Source: JAHRAW01 sp965249835 (GTDB lineage: Bacteria; Pseudomonadota; Gammaproteobacteria; Arenicellales; Poriferihabitantaceae). Taken from it: 64,000 bases of DNA. Location of the stretch: contig CBDFMY010000003.1 in assembly GCA_965249835.1 (NCBI GenBank), forward strand, positions 310,001-374,000, written 5' to 3'. Both the position numbers and the translations under genes were made by a program. Under the pieces are notes generated by a model. That model worked only from the letters and a program-made list of their open reading frames with translations. It was not told the DNA's origin and made no database searches. Below are positions 63,099 to 64,000 of this stretch, piece by piece (the first letter of the stretch is position 1; the number at the start of each line of letters is the position of its first letter).

Positions 63099-64000
63099 TT
63101 AGTGCCGACCAAACCATGACGACAACAACGCGCCGGCACCGGCCAGCAACAAAGCCGCGCTGAGCCACGATGCGGTGGCGGTCGCCGGCCCGCCGAGCAG
63201 GAGCAAAAGCCCGCCGAGGAACAAGGTGGCGGCGATGATGGCGCGCGCGGTTCGGCGTTGCGCATCGGCCATCTGATGCTGCAAATCGGCCAGCAAGTCG
63301 GCATTTTGTCGGTCGCGAGTGCGCACGATCAACTCGTCGTTTTTCAGCCGGTGCAGGACTTGATGAACCAAGCCGGGCAACTGCGGCGCTAGGGTAAAAA
63401 GGTTCGGCAATTCCTGTTTCAAAATACGAATCGCCGCCTTTGGCCCGATTTGCTCGCTGGTCCATTTTTCGAGAAACGGCTTGGCGGTCGCCCACAGGTC
63501 GAGTTGCGGATACAACTGCCGCCCCAACCCTTCAATATTGAGTAGCGTTTTTTGCAACAGCACCAACTGCGGCTGCACCGGCATTTGAAAACGATGCGCC
63601 ACGCGGAACAAGTCGATAAGAAAACCGCCGAATGAAATCTCGCTGATGGGGCGTGCGAAAATCGGCTCGCACACGGTGCGGATGGCGCCTTCGAATTCTT
63701 CCACTTTGGTTTCGGGCGGCACCCAGCCGGCGCGGACATGGGCATCGGCTACGCGATGATAATCGCGATCAAAAAACGCCAGCAAGTTCTCCGCCAGATA
63801 TCGTTTGTCGGCGGCGCTCAAGGTGCCCATGATGCCGAAGTCCACCGCTCGATACTGGCCTTCCTTTGACACGAAGAGGTTGCCCGGATGCATGTCGGCG
63901 TGGAAGAAACCATCGCGAAATGCCTGGGTGAAAAAAATTTCCACGCCGTCATGCGCTAACTTTTTCATGTCAATGCCGGCGGCTTTTAGTCGCGACACAT
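63099..64000 (-). CDS. ubiB: ubiquinone biosynthesis kinase-like protein UbiB (C-terminal part)
   Basis: UbiB is an atypical membrane-bound kinase/ATPase needed for coenzyme Q synthesis. The 5' part lies beyond the window. What is visible includes FTQAFRDGFFHADMHPGNLFV and RAVDFGIMGTLS (catalytic-loop Asp-Asn and DFG-like motifs), the C-terminal helical region and two terminal membrane helices (AIIAATLFLGGLLLLLGG, LSAALLLAGAGALLSSWFG). The CLC gene follows 7 nt later. Confidence 0.93.
   Translation of the reverse strand, partial: VSRLKAAGIDMKKLAHDGVEIFFTQAFRDGFFHADMHPGNLFVSKEGQYRAVDFGIMGTLSAADKRYLAENLLAFFDRDYHRVADAHVRAGWVPPETKVEEFEGAIRTVCEPIFARPISEISFGGFLIDLFRVAHRFQMPVQPQLVLLQKTLLNIEGLGRQLYPQLDLWATAKPFLEKWTSEQIGPKAAIRILKQELPNLFTLAPQLPGLVHQVLHRLKNDELIVRTRDRQNADLLADLQHQMADAQRRTARAIIAATLFLGGLLLLLGGPATATASWLSAALLLAGAGALLSSWFGRH

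Overview
The window looks like chromosomal DNA from a GC-rich gammaproteobacterium. The evidence is family-level: PurB, MnmA, an RluF-type pseudouridine synthase, YggX, TolC and UbiB are all of the gamma/beta-proteobacterial type, and coding is dense with many 1-8 nt overlaps. No rRNA and no CRISPR array is present. I cannot name the species.

Region 1 (1-12.7 kb, minus strand) is a translation/transcription supercluster read as rpsL-rpsG-fusA-tuf-tRNA-Trp-secE-nusG-rplK-rplA-rplJ-rplL-rpoB-rpoC (rpoC cut by the window edge). The str operon feeds through a single tuf and tRNA-Trp directly into the secE-rpoBC operon, which is a circular permutation of the common tufB...rpoBC-rpsL...tufA order. 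A sigma70-type promoter, an L10 leader and a perfect 13-bp hairpin between rplL and rpoB are visible.

Region 2 (12.8-27.3 kb) is mostly housekeeping: an ilvA operon ending in a small unknown protein, an Sfp-type phosphopantetheinyl transferase and a DegT-family aminotransferase; a divergent methyltransferase-tolC pair; trkH and trkA; rsmB-fmt-def; a SAM methyltransferase; and an acyl-CoA synthetase.

Region 3 (27.3-31.7 kb) holds a DNA methyltransferase fused to an Mrr-like nuclease domain, and a Fic-domain protein sitting between an intact aminotransferase gene and a decayed copy of that gene's 3' end. Two matching inverted repeats lie upstream of fic.

Region 4 (31.8-42.4 kb) carries yejBEF and, in the opposite direction, yejA, separated by a 1044-residue cyclase/AAA/TPR protein; then mutY and yggX.

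Region 5 (42.4-47.4 kb) is an AT-richer defence island: a one-TM small protein, a C5 cytosine methyltransferase overlapping a NotI-like restriction enzyme, a SIR2-like protein, and an overlapping adenine/cytosine-N methyltransferase. It ends in a dispersed repeat also found at 19.0 and 55.5 kb. This is the best candidate for an undescribed composite system.

Region 6 (47.4-54.7 kb) is housekeeping again: a periplasmic unknown, mnmA, purB, a pseudouridine synthase, pyrD, an MBL-fold protein and a GNAT-NUDIX fusion.

Region 7 (54.7-60.1 kb) is a repeat-rich variable segment with an IS30 relic joined to a truncated porin start, an orphan AAA ATPase, an XRE regulator and a trimeric autotransporter adhesin with near-identical DNA repeats. 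Region 8 (60.1-64 kb) has gcdH, a CLC chloride channel with altered gating residues, and the 3' part of ubiB.
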